Origin: Nocardia blacklockiae
Lineage (GTDB): Bacteria > Actinomycetota > Actinomycetes > Mycobacteriales > Mycobacteriaceae
Assembly: GCF_015477355.1 (NCBI RefSeq)
Contig: NZ_JADLRJ010000006.1
Span: 355,714 to 419,713, forward strand
Length of the DNA: 64,000 nucleotides
Direction: 5' to 3'
In this document: in pieces, positions 41,396 through 51,612 of the stretch
Position numbering within the stretch: position 1 is the first letter of the stretch
How the letters are laid out: each line of letters starts with the position of its first letter
Made by a program: the position numbers and the translations under genes
The notes under the pieces: generated by a model
Databases searched by the model: none
Told to the model about the DNA's origin: nothing
The model's input: only the letters and a program-made list of their open reading frames with translations

Positions 41396-42196
41396 TCAGT
41401 GACTCAAGATCTTGCCGAGGAAATCCTTCGCGCGGTCGGAACGCGGTGCGGTGAAGAACGTCTCCGGATCGGTGTCCTCGACGATCTGACCGTCGGCCAT
41501 GAACAACACCCGATCGCCGGCACGGCGGGCGAAGCCCATCTCGTGGGTGACCACCAGCATGGTCATCCCCTCCTTGGCCAGGGACACCATCACCTCGAGC
41601 ACCTCGTTGACCATTTCCGGGTCCAACGCGGAGGTGGGCTCGTCGAACAGCATCACCTTGGGATTCATCGCCAGCGCGCGGGCGATGGCGACGCGCTGCT
41701 GCTGGCCGCCGGAGAGCTGGGCCGGATATTTCTCCGCCTGGTCGGCGATCCCGACCCGTTCCAGCAACTCCATCGCCTTCGCGTGCGCCTGTTTCTTGTC
41801 GACGCGGCGGACCTTGATCGGGGCCAGCATCACGTTCTCGAGAATCGTCTTGTGCGCGAACAGATTGAACGACTGGAACACCATGCCGACATCGGCGCGC
41901 AACTTGGCCAGGGCCCGCCCCTCCGCGGGTAGTTCCACGCCGTCGACCGCGATGGTGCCCGAATCGATCGGTTCCAGACGGTTGATGGTGCGGCACAGCG
42001 TCGACTTCCCGGAACCGGACGGACCCAGCACGATGACGACCTGTCCCTTGGGCACTTCGAGGTCGATGTCGCGCAGGACGTGCAGGGCGCCGAAGTGCTT
42101 TTGCACCTCGCGCATCGAGATCATCGGTGGCGCGGTGAGGGTGGCGGAACTCGGCTCGGAAGCAGTGCCGGGTGTCGCGTCGGCAGCGTCGGTCAT
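41396..42196 (-). CDS. gluA: Glutamate ABC transporter ATP-binding protein GluA
   Basis: A 266-residue ATPase starting at the ATG at 42196. It contains Walker [10 protein letters not shown], the Q-loop VFQSFNLF, the signature [16 protein letters not shown], Walker [15 protein letters not shown] and the H-loop VVTHEMGF. This is the polar amino acid (HisP/GlnQ) class. The first 27 or so residues are Ala/Thr-rich and variable; [12 protein letters not shown] is the conserved domain start. It is the first gene of gluABCD and is divergent from miaB across a 171-bp spacer. Confidence 0.93.
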   Translation of the reverse strand: MTDAADATPGTASEPSSATLTAPPMISMREVQKHFGALHVLRDIDLEVPKGQVVIVLGPSGSGKSTLCRTINRLEPIDSGTIAVDGVELPAEGRALAKLRADVGMVFQSFNLFAHKTILENVMLAPIKVRRVDKKQAHAKAMELLERVGIADQAEKYPAQLSGGQQQRVAIARALAMNPKVMLFDEPTSALDPEMVNEVLEVMVSLAKEGMTMLVVTHEMGFARRAGDRVLFMADGQIVEDTDPETFFTAPRSDRAKDFLGKILSH

Positions 42197-42367
42197 GAAA
42201 ACAGACCCTAGAGCGAAAGCGCTGGAAATGCGCAATATTCGCGCATGCGTCGCACCGTTGCCTCCTGCCTTTAACCATCGCTTGACATTGGTGACCGGTA
42301 TCACGCCCGCTCAGCGGCAGGGTGGACGGGCCGATCCGGCACTTCCGGCAGCCGATACCCTGGACGG

Positions 42368-43918
42368 GTGAATTCGTCTACGCAGGTTGGAGTGCGTGCT
42401 GCCGTCGGCGCCGAGCAGCAGCGGACCTACGAGGTCCGCACGTACGGCTGCCAGATGAACGTGCACGACTCCGAACGCCTGTCGGGTCTGCTCGAGGACG
42501 CGGGATACGTGCGCGCCACGCCCGGCGCGACGGCCGATCTCGTCGTGTTCAACATCTGCGCGGTGCGCGAGAACGCCGACAACAAGCTCTACGGGACGCT
42601 GGGCCACCTGGCTCCGATCAAGGCCGAGAAGCCGGGCATGCAGATCGCCGTCGGCGGCTGCCTGGCCCAGAAGGACCGCGACACCGTGGTGCGCAAGGCG
42701 CCGTGGGTCGACGTCGTCTTCGGCACCCACAACATCGGGTCGCTGCCGGTGCTGCTCGAGCGCGCCCGGCACAACGAGGCCGCGCAGGTCGAGATCCTGG
42801 AATCGCTCGAGGCGTTCCCGTCCACGCTGCCCGCCAAGCGGGAGTCGGCCTATGCCGGCTGGGTGTCGATCTCGGTGGGCTGCAACAACTCCTGCACCTT
42901 CTGCATCGTGCCGTCGCTGCGCGGCAAGGAGGTGGACCGCCGGCCCGGCGACGTGCTCGCCGAGGTGCAGGCGCTGGTCGACCAGGGTGTGCTGGAGGTG
43001 ACGCTGCTCGGGCAGAACGTCAATTCCTACGGGGTCAATTTCGCCGATCCCGACGAGCACCGCGACCGCGGCGCGTTCGCGAAGCTGCTGCGCGCCTGCG
43101 GGACCATCGACGGTCTGGAGCGCGTCCGCTTCACCTCGCCGCATCCGGCCGAGTTCACCGACGACGTCATCGAGGCGATGGCCGCGACGCCGAACGTGTG
43201 CCCGCAGCTGCACATGCCGCTGCAGTCCGGGTCCGATCGGGTGCTCAAGGCGATGCGGCGGTCCTATCGCAAGGCGCGCTACCTCGGCATCATCGAGAAG
43301 GTGCGGGCCGCCATGCCGCACGCGGCGATCACCACCGACATCATCGTCGGGTTCCCCGGGGAGACCGAGGAGGATTTCCAGGAGACCCTGGACGTGGTGC
43401 GGCAGGCGCGGTTCACCAGCGCCTTCACCTTCCAGTACTCCATCCGGCCCGGGACGCCCGCCGCGACGATGGCCGACCAGGTGCCCAAGGCGGTGGTGCA
43501 GGAACGCTACGACCGGCTCATCGCGCTGCAGGAGCAGGTCTCGCTCGAGGCCAATCAGGCGCTGCTCGGCACCGAGGTGGAGCTGCTGGTCGCCGAGGGC
43601 GCGGGCAAGAAGAACGCCGCCACCGCGCGGATGAGCGGCCGCGCTCGCGACGGACGCCTGGTGCACTTCCGCCCGCCCGCCGAGAACACCGTGCGGCCCG
43701 GCGACATCGTGACCGTCGACATCACCGGCGCCGCGCCGCACCACCTGATCGCCGACGGTCCCGTGCACAGCCACCGCCGCACTCGCGCCGGCGACGCGCA
43801 CGAGCGCGGCATCACGCCCAAGACCGCGCCCATCGGCGTCGGGCTGGGCATTCCGCGCATCGGCGCGCCGGAACCGGTCGCGGCGAGCGCCGGGTGTGAT
43901 ACGGGCTGCGGCGTCTGA
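42368..43918 (+). CDS. miaB: tRNA-2-methylthio-N6-dimethylallyladenosine synthase
   Basis: A 516-residue radical-SAM methylthiotransferase that modifies i6A37 in tRNA to ms2i6A37. The N-terminal UPF0004 domain has C28, C64 and C98 for the auxiliary [4Fe-4S] cluster. The radical-SAM core has CNNSCTFC (C172, C176, C179). The C-terminal TRAM domain ([11 protein letters not shown]..., [21 protein letters not shown]) follows. The start is a GTG at 42368. miaA, which makes the substrate i6A37, is encoded 4 kb downstream on the same strand. Confidence 0.96.
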   Translation: MNSSTQVGVRAAVGAEQQRTYEVRTYGCQMNVHDSERLSGLLEDAGYVRATPGATADLVVFNICAVRENADNKLYGTLGHLAPIKAEKPGMQIAVGGCLAQKDRDTVVRKAPWVDVVFGTHNIGSLPVLLERARHNEAAQVEILESLEAFPSTLPAKRESAYAGWVSISVGCNNSCTFCIVPSLRGKEVDRRPGDVLAEVQALVDQGVLEVTLLGQNVNSYGVNFADPDEHRDRGAFAKLLRACGTIDGLERVRFTSPHPAEFTDDVIEAMAATPNVCPQLHMPLQSGSDRVLKAMRRSYRKARYLGIIEKVRAAMPHAAITTDIIVGFPGETEEDFQETLDVVRQARFTSAFTFQYSIRPGTPAATMADQVPKAVVQERYDRLIALQEQVSLEANQALLGTEVELLVAEGAGKKNAATARMSGRARDGRLVHFRPPAENTVRPGDIVTVDITGAAPHHLIADGPVHSHRRTRAGDAHERGITPKTAPIGVGLGIPRIGAPEPVAASAGCDTGCGV

Positions 43919-43987
43919 GCGCTGCCGCCCGGAACGGTGAAAGTGCGGGCAGGACAATCCGATACGGCGACGAAGCGGTGGTGACCG

Positions 43988-44866
43988 GTGGTTGATCGGG
44001 GCGAAGACGAGGCTCGGCGCGCGGAGGACGAGGTTCAGCGCGCGGAGGACGAGGTTCAGCGCGCGGAAGGCGAGGGTCGGCCCGGGGAAGCGGCCGCTCC
44101 GGGCGGGTCTGCCGGGGCCGGGAAGGACGGCGGCGAGCGAGCCGGGCGGCCCGGCGGTGTCCGGCCGCCCGGCGAAGATACGACGATCGGTAGTATCTCC
44201 TCCGACGACGACTCCGCACCCGCCGGCGCTGCCGCGGGCCGGCGAACCCCCGAGCCGAACGAGGAGCAGATGAACCCGGCCGAGACCAAGGTATTCGAGC
44301 AGTTCCGCGACGATCTCGAGGCCGTCGAGCGCAAGATCGCGGGCGAGATCGATCCCGGGGCGCGGGCCATGGTGGTGGCGGTGGCGGTGTTCGCGCTGCT
44401 GCTGTCGCTGGTGCTGCCGCACGCCGGGAGCGCGCGCGGGCTGGACGTGCTGCTCTACGACGCCACCGCGGTCGGCGAGCACATCGGGCTGCCCTCGCGG
44501 GTCTTCGAATGGTTCGTGGTGGTGTTCGGCATCGGCTTCTCGTCGCTGGCGCTGGTCACCCGGCGCTGGGTGCTGGCCTGGGTCGCCGTGGCCGGGTCCG
44601 CGGTCGGCAGCGTGTTCGGCGTGCTGTCGATCTGGCACCGGCAGACGCCGGGACTGGGCAACTACGAGGGCGCGGGGCCGGGTGTCGGCCTGATCGTGGC
44701 CGTGCTCGCGATCGTCGTGCTGACGTTCCACTGGGTAAAGGTGGTGTGGAGCCGCACCGCCCTGCATCTGGAGGCCGAGGAGAAGCGCCGCCAGGCCGCC
44801 GCCGAACAGGAGCAGCGCGACCACACCTGGCTGATCCGCGGCGAGGACCGCGAGGACGACGAGTAG
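43988..44866 (+). CDS. Four-TM membrane protein, Rv2732c-like
   Basis: A 292-residue protein. The conserved part begins at MNPAETKVFEQFRDDLEAVERKIAGEIDPGARAM, followed by about four TM helices and a charged C-terminal helix (LEAEEKRRQAAAEQEQRD). That part matches mycobacterial Rv2732c, which is adjacent to miaB there too. The first 94 residues are low complexity with 7-residue EDEVQRA repeats. An internal ATG at 44270, preceded by GAGGAG, could be the true start and would give about 198 residues, close to the mycobacterial size. Function is unknown. Confidence 0.75.
   Translation: MVDRGEDEARRAEDEVQRAEDEVQRAEGEGRPGEAAAPGGSAGAGKDGGERAGRPGGVRPPGEDTTIGSISSDDDSAPAGAAAGRRTPEPNEEQMNPAETKVFEQFRDDLEAVERKIAGEIDPGARAMVVAVAVFALLLSLVLPHAGSARGLDVLLYDATAVGEHIGLPSRVFEWFVVVFGIGFSSLALVTRRWVLAWVAVAGSAVGSVFGVLSIWHRQTPGLGNYEGAGPGVGLIVAVLAIVVLTFHWVKVVWSRTALHLEAEEKRRQAAAEQEQRDHTWLIRGEDREDDE
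44003..44086 (+). repeat. Four 21-bp in-frame tandem repeats
   Basis: Units start at 44003, 44024, 44045 and 44066. The two middle ones are identical (GAGGACGAGGTTCAGCGCGC) and encode EDEVQRA; the outer ones are diverged. They lie before the alternative start at 44270, so they may be untranslated. Confidence 0.75.
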
Positions 44867-44869
44867 CGC

Positions 44870-45271
44870 TCAGCGACGCAGCGCGACCACCGGGATCGTG
44901 CGGCCCGCCTGGGCCTCGTGCTCGGCGAAGAACGGGTTGTCGCGCTTGATGTCGGCCCAGACCCGGTCGTAGTCGGCGCCGTGCAGGGGTTCGGCTGTGG
45001 CGGAATAGGTTTCGTCGCCGAGCTCCACCGTCACGGCCGGGTCGGCGGCCAGGTTCAGATACCACTGCGGGTGCCGGGGCGCGCCCCGGTTGGACGCGAT
45101 GACCAGCACCCGGTCGCCGTCGCGGTGGAACATCATCGGCGTGGTGTGCGGCGTGCCGGACCGGCGGCCGGTCGTGGTGAGCAGCAGCAGCCGGTCGCGG
45201 TGCATGCCGTCGATCTCGCCGCCCGCACGGTATCGGGCGATCACCGCCTTGTTGATCTCCCGCACGTCCAT
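44870..45271 (-). CDS. Deazaflavin-dependent (F420) nitroreductase-family protein
   Basis: A 133-residue split-barrel protein of the DDN/DUF385 type. The family block [57 protein letters not shown] is fully visible. It contains the TGR-x-SG turn and the PxWYxNL segment that binds F420. Relatives reduce quinones or activate nitroimidazoles. It is convergent with the Rv2732c-like gene (3 bp apart) and co-directional with the DUF349 gene, 13 bp downstream of it. Confidence 0.9.
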   Translation of the reverse strand: MDVREINKAVIARYRAGGEIDGMHRDRLLLLTTTGRRSGTPHTTPMMFHRDGDRVLVIASNRGAPRHPQWYLNLAADPAVTVELGDETYSATAEPLHGADYDRVWADIKRDNPFFAEHEAQAGRTIPVVALRR

Positions 45272-45284
45272 CCGATCGACCTCC

Positions 45285-46757
45285 TCAGCGCTGGCTGACC
45301 GCGCCCTCCGCCGCCTCCGCCCATTCTCGCCACTGCTTGGCTTGCTCGAGGGCCTTTTCCTCGTCGCGGGTGCGGCCCGCGGCGCGGGCCTTCGCGGCCT
45401 GCTCCTCGAATTGCGCGACGCGCTCGCGGAACTGCGCGGCGCGGGCGACGGCCTCGGGGTCGGTGCGCCGCCACTGCTGGTCGACGGCGTCGCGCACCCG
45501 CCGTTCGATCGCGCGCAGTTTCCCTTCGAGCTCCTGCATGCGTTCGCGCGGCACCTTGCCGATGGCGTCCCACTTCTCCTGCAGTTCGCGCAGGGCGGCG
45601 CGGGCGTTGTCGAGGGCCGCCGAGCCCGCGTCCAGGTGGGCGGGGATCCGGTCCTCGTAGGCGGCCAGCAGTTCTTCCTTGGCGGCCGCGTTCTCCTCGA
45701 ATTCGGCGTCGCGTTCGGAGGCCGCGGCGTTGCGGGCGGCGAAGAACACGTCCTGGGCGCTCTTGAACCGCCGCCACAGCTGCTCGTCGGCCTCGCGCGG
45801 GGCGCGGCCGGCGGCCTTCCACTCGGTCAGCAGCTCACGGAAGGTCGCGGCGGTGCCGGCCCAGTCGGTCGAGTCGGACAGTTCCTCGGCCCGCACGCAC
45901 AGGTCCTCCTTGCGCGACTTGGCCGCGGCGCGTTCACGATCCAGCTCGGCGAAGTGCGCGCCGCGCCGGCGGTTGAACGACTCGCGGGCCTTGGAGAACC
46001 GCCGCCACAGCGCGTCGTCGACCTTGCGGTCCACGCCGCGGATGGTCTTCCACTCGTCGAGGATCTCGCGCAGCCGGTCGCCGGCGGCCTTCCACTGGGT
46101 GGAGTCGTTGGCGATCTGCTCGGCCTCCGCGCAGAGCTGTTCCTTGCGCTCGGTCTGCTCGTGGCGGGTGCGTTCCTTCTCCTCCTTGGCGTGGGCGGCC
46201 GCCTCGTCGGAGTGTTCGATGATCGCCTGCAGGCGCCGGGCCAGACCCTCGATGTCGCCGATCACGGCCGCGGTCGGCAACGTTTCGGCAAGCGCGAGGG
46301 CGGCCGTCTTGGTCTTGCGGGCGTCGGTGCCCGCGGCGAGGCGCGCCTCCAGCAGCGCGACCTCGGTGGCCAGATCGTCGAACCGGCGCCCGAAGTGGGC
46401 CAGGCCCTCGGCCGCGTCGCCGGCCTGCCAGGAGCCCACCACGCGCTCGCCGTCGGCGGTCCGCACCCAGGCCGTTCCGTCCTCGTCCACCCGGCCCCAC
46501 CTGCTCGGATCGCTCACCGTGGGCACGACCACGGGATGCGGGTGCTCCTGGGCGGGACCCGGGGCAGGTTTGATCGCGTGGGGTTTGGGGGACTCCGGTT
46601 TACGCGAGCCGGGCTTGGGAACGCCCGGGCGGCGTGGCGTGGCGCCGGGTTTCGCGGCATCGGCGGGCGTGGGCCGCTTGGCGGCGGAATCGCTGGACCG
46701 CTGCGCCGTGCCGGTGTCCGGGTGGGTAGCCTTCTCGGTTCCGCTGTTCTCGGTCAT
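45285..46757 (-). CDS. DUF349 coiled-coil protein (Rv2731-like)
   Basis: A 490-residue protein with a Pro/Lys-rich N-terminus (1-75), then three to four tandem DUF349 modules (about 130-480). They have the repeated pattern [21 protein letters not shown]... W...[13 protein letters not shown]...[22 protein letters not shown]349 proteins are long helical filaments of unknown biochemical role, widespread in actinobacteria next to miaB/miaA. A heavy charge and many Trp-Lys/Arg pairs are evident. The start is the ATG at 46757. Confidence 0.88.
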   Translation of the reverse strand: MTENSGTEKATHPDTGTAQRSSDSAAKRPTPADAAKPGATPRRPGVPKPGSRKPESPKPHAIKPAPGPAQEHPHPVVVPTVSDPSRWGRVDEDGTAWVRTADGERVVGSWQAGDAAEGLAHFGRRFDDLATEVALLEARLAAGTDARKTKTAALALAETLPTAAVIGDIEGLARRLQAIIEHSDEAAAHAKEEKERTRHEQTERKEQLCAEAEQIANDSTQWKAAGDRLREILDEWKTIRGVDRKVDDALWRRFSKARESFNRRRGAHFAELDRERAAAKSRKEDLCVRAEELSDSTDWAGTAATFRELLTEWKAAGRAPREADEQLWRRFKSAQDVFFAARNAAASERDAEFEENAAAKEELLAAYEDRIPAHLDAGSAALDNARAALRELQEKWDAIGKVPRERMQELEGKLRAIERRVRDAVDQQWRRTDPEAVARAAQFRERVAQFEEQAAKARAAGRTRDEEKALEQAKQWREWAEAAEGAVSQR

Positions 46758-47130
46758 CGCTCCTCGTCCCTGCCGCGCGTCACGGCTGCCTGGTTACGCC
46801 CTAGCTCATCCCATTCAACCAGGCAGCCGGAGGAATTGCCGTGTCTTGTCGACGGTGGCGCGACACGAACGGTTGCTGCGTGCCGCGGTCCGCGTTACGG
46901 TATGTGGCTTCGCGCCGATGCGGACGCACTCTCCGCCCGCCCCGCCATCCCCGTCCCCGCGGTGGACCAGCGGCTTCGGCCCCGAGCCGCCGCGCGGCGC
47001 GGACCCGTCCGCGGCGACAACCCGGACCTCTCCTGCGCGCCCCCGGGGATAGCTGTGTCCACCCCGCTCGCGCGGTACCGGGCGCGTGTGCGGCGAGCAT
47101 CCGCGGCAGCGTGGTCGCTACGGTGGACGC
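46758..47130. other. Intergenic region without a supported gene
   Basis: This 373-bp stretch separates the divergent DUF349 and dioxygenase-like genes. Several short frames are open on both strands because of the high GC content, but none has family features or a convincing ribosome-binding site. It should hold the promoters of both flanking genes. Confidence 0.5.
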
Positions 47131-47889
47131 GTGTTTCGCGTCGCCGTCCTGATTCCCTCGCCGCCCGTGCTGGTTCCCGAACTCTGCGGGGGCCGCCCGG
47201 TGGTCGATCCCGGGCACCCGGCCGCCGCGGTGCCGGAGCTGCGCGACGCGGTGCTGCGGGCGGGGCGGACGCTGGCCGGGCTGGCGTCGCGGTGGACCGT
47301 GGTCGGAACGGGCGCGGCCGACGCGATCGTCGAGGCGGACGCGATCGGGACGTTCCGCGGATTCGGCGTCGACGTGCGGGTCGCGCTGTCGGTGGATTCG
47401 GGGGTGGGGGTGGATCCCTCGATGCCGCTGGCCGCGTTGCTCGGGGGGTGGCTGCGGGGGCAGGTGGCTCCGGATGCGGTGGCCGAGGCTCGGATCGTGG
47501 ACGCGGCGGCCGGGGGACAGTACTGCGGGGAGGTGGGGGCAAAGTTGCGGCGGGAGCTGGACGCGAGTTCGCGGGAGTGCGGGGTGCTCGTGGTGGCCGA
47601 TGGTGCGGCTACGTTGTCGACGCGGGCGCCCGGGTATCTGGACGCGCGGGCGGAGGGGGTGCAGGCGGAGCTGGATCGGGCGCTGGCAGCCGGGGATCTG
47701 GACGCCCTGTCCGCGCTGGACGAGCGGCTGTGCGCGGAACTCGACGTCTCCGGTCGCGCGGCGTTCCAGGTGCTGGCCGGGCTGTTCGATGCCGACGACG
47801 CCGCACCCGCTGTCGAAACCCTGTACAGCGCAGCGCCTTTCGGCGTGGGATATCAGGTGAGCGTCTGGCGACCGGGAGCGCGCGCGTGA
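47131..47889 (+). CDS. Class III extradiol dioxygenase-like protein (Rv2728c-like)
   Basis: A 252-residue protein starting at the GTG at 47131. It begins [21 protein letters not shown] and has the alpha/beta fold of LigB-type class III extradiol dioxygenases, including [18 protein letters not shown], where enzymes have a conserved His-containing GDGSH-like segment. The expected metal-binding histidines are largely absent here, so it is probably non-catalytic. It overlaps miaA by 4 bp (GTGA), as Rv2728c adjoins miaA in M. tuberculosis, suggesting a coupled but unknown role. Confidence 0.8.
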   Translation: MFRVAVLIPSPPVLVPELCGGRPVVDPGHPAAAVPELRDAVLRAGRTLAGLASRWTVVGTGAADAIVEADAIGTFRGFGVDVRVALSVDSGVGVDPSMPLAALLGGWLRGQVAPDAVAEARIVDAAAGGQYCGEVGAKLRRELDASSRECGVLVVADGAATLSTRAPGYLDARAEGVQAELDRALAAGDLDALSALDERLCAELDVSGRAAFQVLAGLFDADDAAPAVETLYSAAPFGVGYQVSVWRPGARA

Positions 47890-48824
47890 CCGTCCCCGTC
47901 GCCGTGGTCGGCCCCACCGCCACCGGCAAGTCCGATCTGGCCCTCGAACTCGCGCAGCGCGTGGACGGCGAGATCGTCAACATCGACGCCATGCAGCTCT
48001 ACCGCGGCATGGATATCGGCACCGCGAAACTCCCGCCGGACCAGCGCCGCGGCATCCCGCACCACCAACTCGACGTGCTGGCCGTGACCGAGACCGCCAC
48101 CGTCGCCGCCTACCAGGTCGCGGCGGCCGCGGACGTGGCGGCCATCCGGGCCCGCGGCCGCACGCCCGTGATCGTGGGCGGTTCGATGATGTACGTGCAG
48201 GCCCTGCTGGACCAGTGGGAGTTCCCCGCCACCGACCCGCGGGTCCGGGCGAAATGGGAGACCGTCCTGGCCGAAGGCGGCGTCGAGGCCGTGCACGCCG
48301 CGCTGCGCACCGCCGACCCGGCGGCCGCCGCGACCATCCTGCCCACCGACGGCCGTCGCATGGTGCGCGCGCTGGAGGTCGTCGAGCTGACCGGCCGCCC
48401 GTTCGCGGCCTCGCAGCCCAAGATCGGCGAACCGCGCTGGGGGACGATCATTCTCGGCGTCGACCGGGAGACCGCGGAACTCGACGCCCGCATCGAACTC
48501 CGGACGGCCACGATGTTCGACCGCGGCCTGCTCGACGAGGTACGCGAACTCGTCGACCAGGGCCTGCGGGACGGGCAGACCGCCCGCCGCGCCCTCGGAT
48601 ACGCGCAGGTCCTGTCCCACCTGGACGGCGAATACGACCTCGACCAAGCCCGCGAACGCACCCTCATCGGCACCCGCCGCTACGTCCGCCGCCAGCGCTC
48701 GTGGTTCCGCCGCGACCCCCGCGTCCACTGGCTCGACGGCGCAGACCCCGACCTCGTGAACTCCGCACTGCGCCACGTGCGTTCGGAGACCCACCGCGCC
48801 GACGAGGAAAACGCCAGGCGCTGA
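47886..48824 (+). CDS. miaA: tRNA dimethylallyltransferase
   Basis: A 312-residue enzyme transferring the dimethylallyl group to A37 of tRNAs reading UNN codons. It shows the P-loop [16 protein letters not shown], the substrate-contacting [27 protein letters not shown] and [11 protein letters not shown]. The C-terminal region has [16 protein letters not shown] and [21 protein letters not shown]. The GTG start is coupled to the upstream dioxygenase-like gene. It works with MiaB, also in this window. Confidence 0.96.
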   Translation: MTVPVAVVGPTATGKSDLALELAQRVDGEIVNIDAMQLYRGMDIGTAKLPPDQRRGIPHHQLDVLAVTETATVAAYQVAAAADVAAIRARGRTPVIVGGSMMYVQALLDQWEFPATDPRVRAKWETVLAEGGVEAVHAALRTADPAAAATILPTDGRRMVRALEVVELTGRPFAASQPKIGEPRWGTIILGVDRETAELDARIELRTATMFDRGLLDEVRELVDQGLRDGQTARRALGYAQVLSHLDGEYDLDQARERTLIGTRRYVRRQRSWFRRDPRVHWLDGADPDLVNSALRHVRSETHRADEENARR

Positions 48825-49043
48825 GTACTACAGCGCCGGGTCGGATCGTTCCGGGCAACCGCCGCGCGCCCCGGCGGTTGCCACCCGTGCGGCCCGGTGG
48901 GCTCGCTCGCTGTGGCGGATGGGACGATCGTGGTGATCGAGGTGGGCGCGAGTTCGCTCGCCCTCGGGGCCGATACCTCCGCAAAGAGTGGATTCGGCCC
49001 CGGACGAAATCTTCCGGTACTGCAGGACGTTGGCGTGAGGACC

Positions 49044-49970
49044 ATGGAGATGACCGAGCGGAGCGAAGCGCGGGACGACCGCGGCGGTATCGAGTTCACC
49101 AAGGGCCACGGCACCCAGAACGACTTCGTCGTACTGCCCGACCCGGACGCGGCGCTGGAGTTGCCGGTCGAGCGGGTGGCGGCGCTGTGTGACCGGCAGC
49201 GCGGCTTGGGCGCCGACGGCGTGCTGCGCGTGGCGCGGGCCGGTGCGCTGGTGGCCGCCGGGGTGCTGCGCGAACTGCCGGCGGAGGTGTCGGCGGACGA
49301 CTGGTTCATGGACTACCGCAACGCCGACGGGTCGATCGCCGAGATGTGCGGCAACGGCGTGCGCGTGTTCGCGCACTATCTCGTCGCCACCGGGCTGGAC
49401 TCGCGCACCGAGTTCGTCGTCGGCAGCCGCGCCGGCGCCCGGCCGGTCGTCGTGCACGCCGCCGGACCGGTACACGGCGAGGTCACCGTAGCCATGGGAC
49501 CGGTGCGGGTGCTCGGCGAATCCACCGCCACGCTCGGCGGCCACGCCCTGTCGGGCCTCGGCATCGATGTCGGCAACCCCCACCTGGCCTGCGTGGACGC
49601 CGAGTCGACCGCCGACGGCCTGGCCAAACTCGACCTCGGCGTGCCGCCCGGCTTCGACCCGGAGCTGTTCCCGCACGGCGTGAACATCGAAATCCTCACC
49701 CCTCTCGACGGCGACGGCGCGGTCGACATGCGCGTCTATGAGCGAGGCGTCGGCGAAACCCGTTCCTGCGGAACGGGAACCGTCGCCGCCGCGGCCGCCG
49801 CCCTGGCACACCGCGGCTTCGACCTCGCCGCCGACACCGGCGAGGTGCGGGTGCGGGTCCCCGGCGGCGAGGTGCTGGTCGGCCTGGCGGCGGGCGCGGC
49901 GCGGCTGCGCGGCCCCTCGGAACTCGTCGCGTCCGGTCGCCTGGCCGCCGACTGGTGGTACGGCGTCTGA
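49044..49970 (+). CDS. dapF: Diaminopimelate epimerase
   Basis: A 308-residue two-domain PLP-independent epimerase converting LL-DAP to meso-DAP for peptidoglycan and lysine. The catalytic cysteines are C102 in [14 protein letters not shown] and C242 in [12 protein letters not shown]. The substrate-binding [17 protein letters not shown] and [12 protein letters not shown] are also present. The ATG at 49044 is chosen, though the ATG two codons later is possible. The order miaA-dapF-hflX is the conserved actinobacterial one. dapA is at the other end of the window. Confidence 0.96.
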   Translation: MEMTERSEARDDRGGIEFTKGHGTQNDFVVLPDPDAALELPVERVAALCDRQRGLGADGVLRVARAGALVAAGVLRELPAEVSADDWFMDYRNADGSIAEMCGNGVRVFAHYLVATGLDSRTEFVVGSRAGARPVVVHAAGPVHGEVTVAMGPVRVLGESTATLGGHALSGLGIDVGNPHLACVDAESTADGLAKLDLGVPPGFDPELFPHGVNIEILTPLDGDGAVDMRVYERGVGETRSCGTGTVAAAAAALAHRGFDLAADTGEVRVRVPGGEVLVGLAAGAARLRGPSELVASGRLAADWWYGV

Positions 49971-50037
49971 CCGCCCGATAGACCCCCGGAATAACTCACG
50001 TGCGCCTATCCGTTGAGTCGTGGGACCATGGAGGTGT

Positions 50038-51528
50038 ATGAGAAAATCAGAAACTTACGAGTTCACCCCCATCGAGGAACTCGACGACGACACCGGTGAG
50101 ACCCGCAACGGCTGGGCTCCCGATCCCACTGTCGGCGAATTGCAACTCGAGGATCGCAGCGCACTGCGCCGCGTCGCCGGGCTGTCCACCGAACTCGCCG
50201 ACATCACCGAGGTCGAGTACCGCCAGCTGCGCCTGGAGCGCGTCGTGCTGGTCGGCGTCTGGACCGAGGGCACCGCGGCGCAGGCCGACGCCAGCATGGC
50301 CGAACTCGCCGCGCTCGCCGAGACCGCGGGTTCGGAGGTCCTCGAGGCCCTGATCCAGCGCCGCGACAAGCCGGACCCGGCCACCTACATCGGCTCGGGC
50401 AAGGCCGAGGAGCTGCGCGCCGTCGTGCTCGAGACCGGCGCCGACACCGTCATCTGCGACGGTGAGCTGACCCCCGCCCAGCTGACCGCGCTGGAGAAGG
50501 TCGTGAAGGTGAAGGTCATCGACCGCACCGCGCTGATCCTCGACATCTTCGCCCAGCACGCCACCTCCCGCGAGGGCAAGGCGCAGGTGTCGCTGGCGCA
50601 GATGGAATACATGCTGCCGCGGCTGCGCGGCTGGGGTGAGTCGATGTCCCGGCAGGCCGGTGGCCGGGCCGGTGGCGCCGGCGGCGGCGTGGGCACGCGC
50701 GGTCCCGGTGAGACCAAGATCGAAACCGATCGCCGTCGCATCCGCGAGCGCATGGCCAAGCTGCGCCGCGAGATCAAGGAGATGAAGACGGCCCGCGACA
50801 CCAAACGCGCCCGGCGCACCGCGAGCGGCGTCCCGGCGGTGGCCATCGTCGGCTACACCAACGCGGGCAAGTCGAGCCTGATGAACGCGCTCACCGGCGC
50901 GGGCATCCTGGTGCAGAACGCGCTGTTCGCCACCCTGGACCCGACCACCCGCCGCGCGGCGCTGGAGGACGGGCGCGAGGTCGTGTTCACAGACACCGTC
51001 GGCTTCGTCCGGCACCTGCCGACACAGTTGGTCGAGGCGTTCCGGTCGACGCTCGAGGAGGTCACCGGGGCCGATCTGCTGCTGCACGTGGTCGACGGCT
51101 CCGACGCGCTGCCCGCCGAGCAGATCAAGGCGGTGCGCGAGGTGGTCACCGACGTGCTGCGGGAGTCGAAGGTCAGCGCGCCGCCGGAGTTGCTGGTGGT
51201 GAACAAGATCGACGCGCTGGGCGCGTCGGAGCTGGCGCAGCTGCGCGCCCAGTTGCCGCAGGCGGTGTTCGTCTCGGCGCGCACCGGCCAGGGTCTGACC
51301 GACCTGCGCGACCGGCTGGCCGAGATTCTCGGCGCGCTGGACGTCGAGGTGAGCGTGCTGCTGCCCTACACCCGCGGCGACCTGCTCGCCCGCATCCACG
51401 CCGACGGCCGCATCCTCGAGTCGGAGCACGAGGAGGGCGGCACCCGGCTGCGGGCGCGCGTGCCCTCCGCGCTGGCGGCCGTGCTGTCGGAATTCGCGCA
51501 CGCCGGAACCGCGAGCCTGCCGGGCTAG
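50038..51528 (+). CDS. hflX: Ribosome-associated GTPase HflX
   Basis: A 496-residue GTPase that splits stalled or heat-damaged ribosomes. The N-terminal HflX domain includes RRDKPDPATYIGSGKAEELRAVV and DRTALILDIFAQHATSREGKAQVSLAQM. A Gly-rich stretch and TRGPGETKIETDRRRIRERM precede the G domain, which has G1 GYTNAGKSS, G2 ATLDPT, G3 DTVGF and G4 NKID. The ATG at 50038 follows GGAGGTGT. The length is close to that of mycobacterial Rv2725c. Confidence 0.95.
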   Translation: MRKSETYEFTPIEELDDDTGETRNGWAPDPTVGELQLEDRSALRRVAGLSTELADITEVEYRQLRLERVVLVGVWTEGTAAQADASMAELAALAETAGSEVLEALIQRRDKPDPATYIGSGKAEELRAVVLETGADTVICDGELTPAQLTALEKVVKVKVIDRTALILDIFAQHATSREGKAQVSLAQMEYMLPRLRGWGESMSRQAGGRAGGAGGGVGTRGPGETKIETDRRRIRERMAKLRREIKEMKTARDTKRARRTASGVPAVAIVGYTNAGKSSLMNALTGAGILVQNALFATLDPTTRRAALEDGREVVFTDTVGFVRHLPTQLVEAFRSTLEEVTGADLLLHVVDGSDALPAEQIKAVREVVTDVLRESKVSAPPELLVVNKIDALGASELAQLRAQLPQAVFVSARTGQGLTDLRDRLAEILGALDVEVSVLLPYTRGDLLARIHADGRILESEHEEGGTRLRARVPSALAAVLSEFAHAGTASLPG

Positions 51529-51560
51529 TCGCCGGGGCCCGGCGCACGGACGGTGCCGTG

Positions 51561-51598
51561 AACTCGTTGTCGTTACGATTCATAGTCGACAACGAGTT
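51561..51598. promoter_or_regulatory. Perfect 12-bp inverted repeat upstream of the acyltransferase gene
   Basis: AACTCGTTGTCG and its exact complement CGACAACGAGTT are separated by 14 bp of AT-richer sequence. It lies 32 bp after the hflX stop and 14 bp before the acyltransferase TTG start. Low-GC centre and position suggest an operator over the acyltransferase promoter; a terminator for hflX is the alternative. Confidence 0.55.
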
Positions 51599-51612
51599 GC
51601 AGGGAGGGTTCC

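Noticed and set aside
46841-47152. Small plus-strand gene upstream of the dioxygenase-like gene
   Set aside because: Arg/Pro-rich translation overlapping the real GTG start region, no ribosome-binding site and several competing frames.
45090-48824. 1244-codon plus-strand open frame over the DUF349 and miaA genes
   Set aside because: Only its last part (from 47886) is real and encodes MiaA; the rest is antisense to DUF349 or out of frame with the dioxygenase-like gene.
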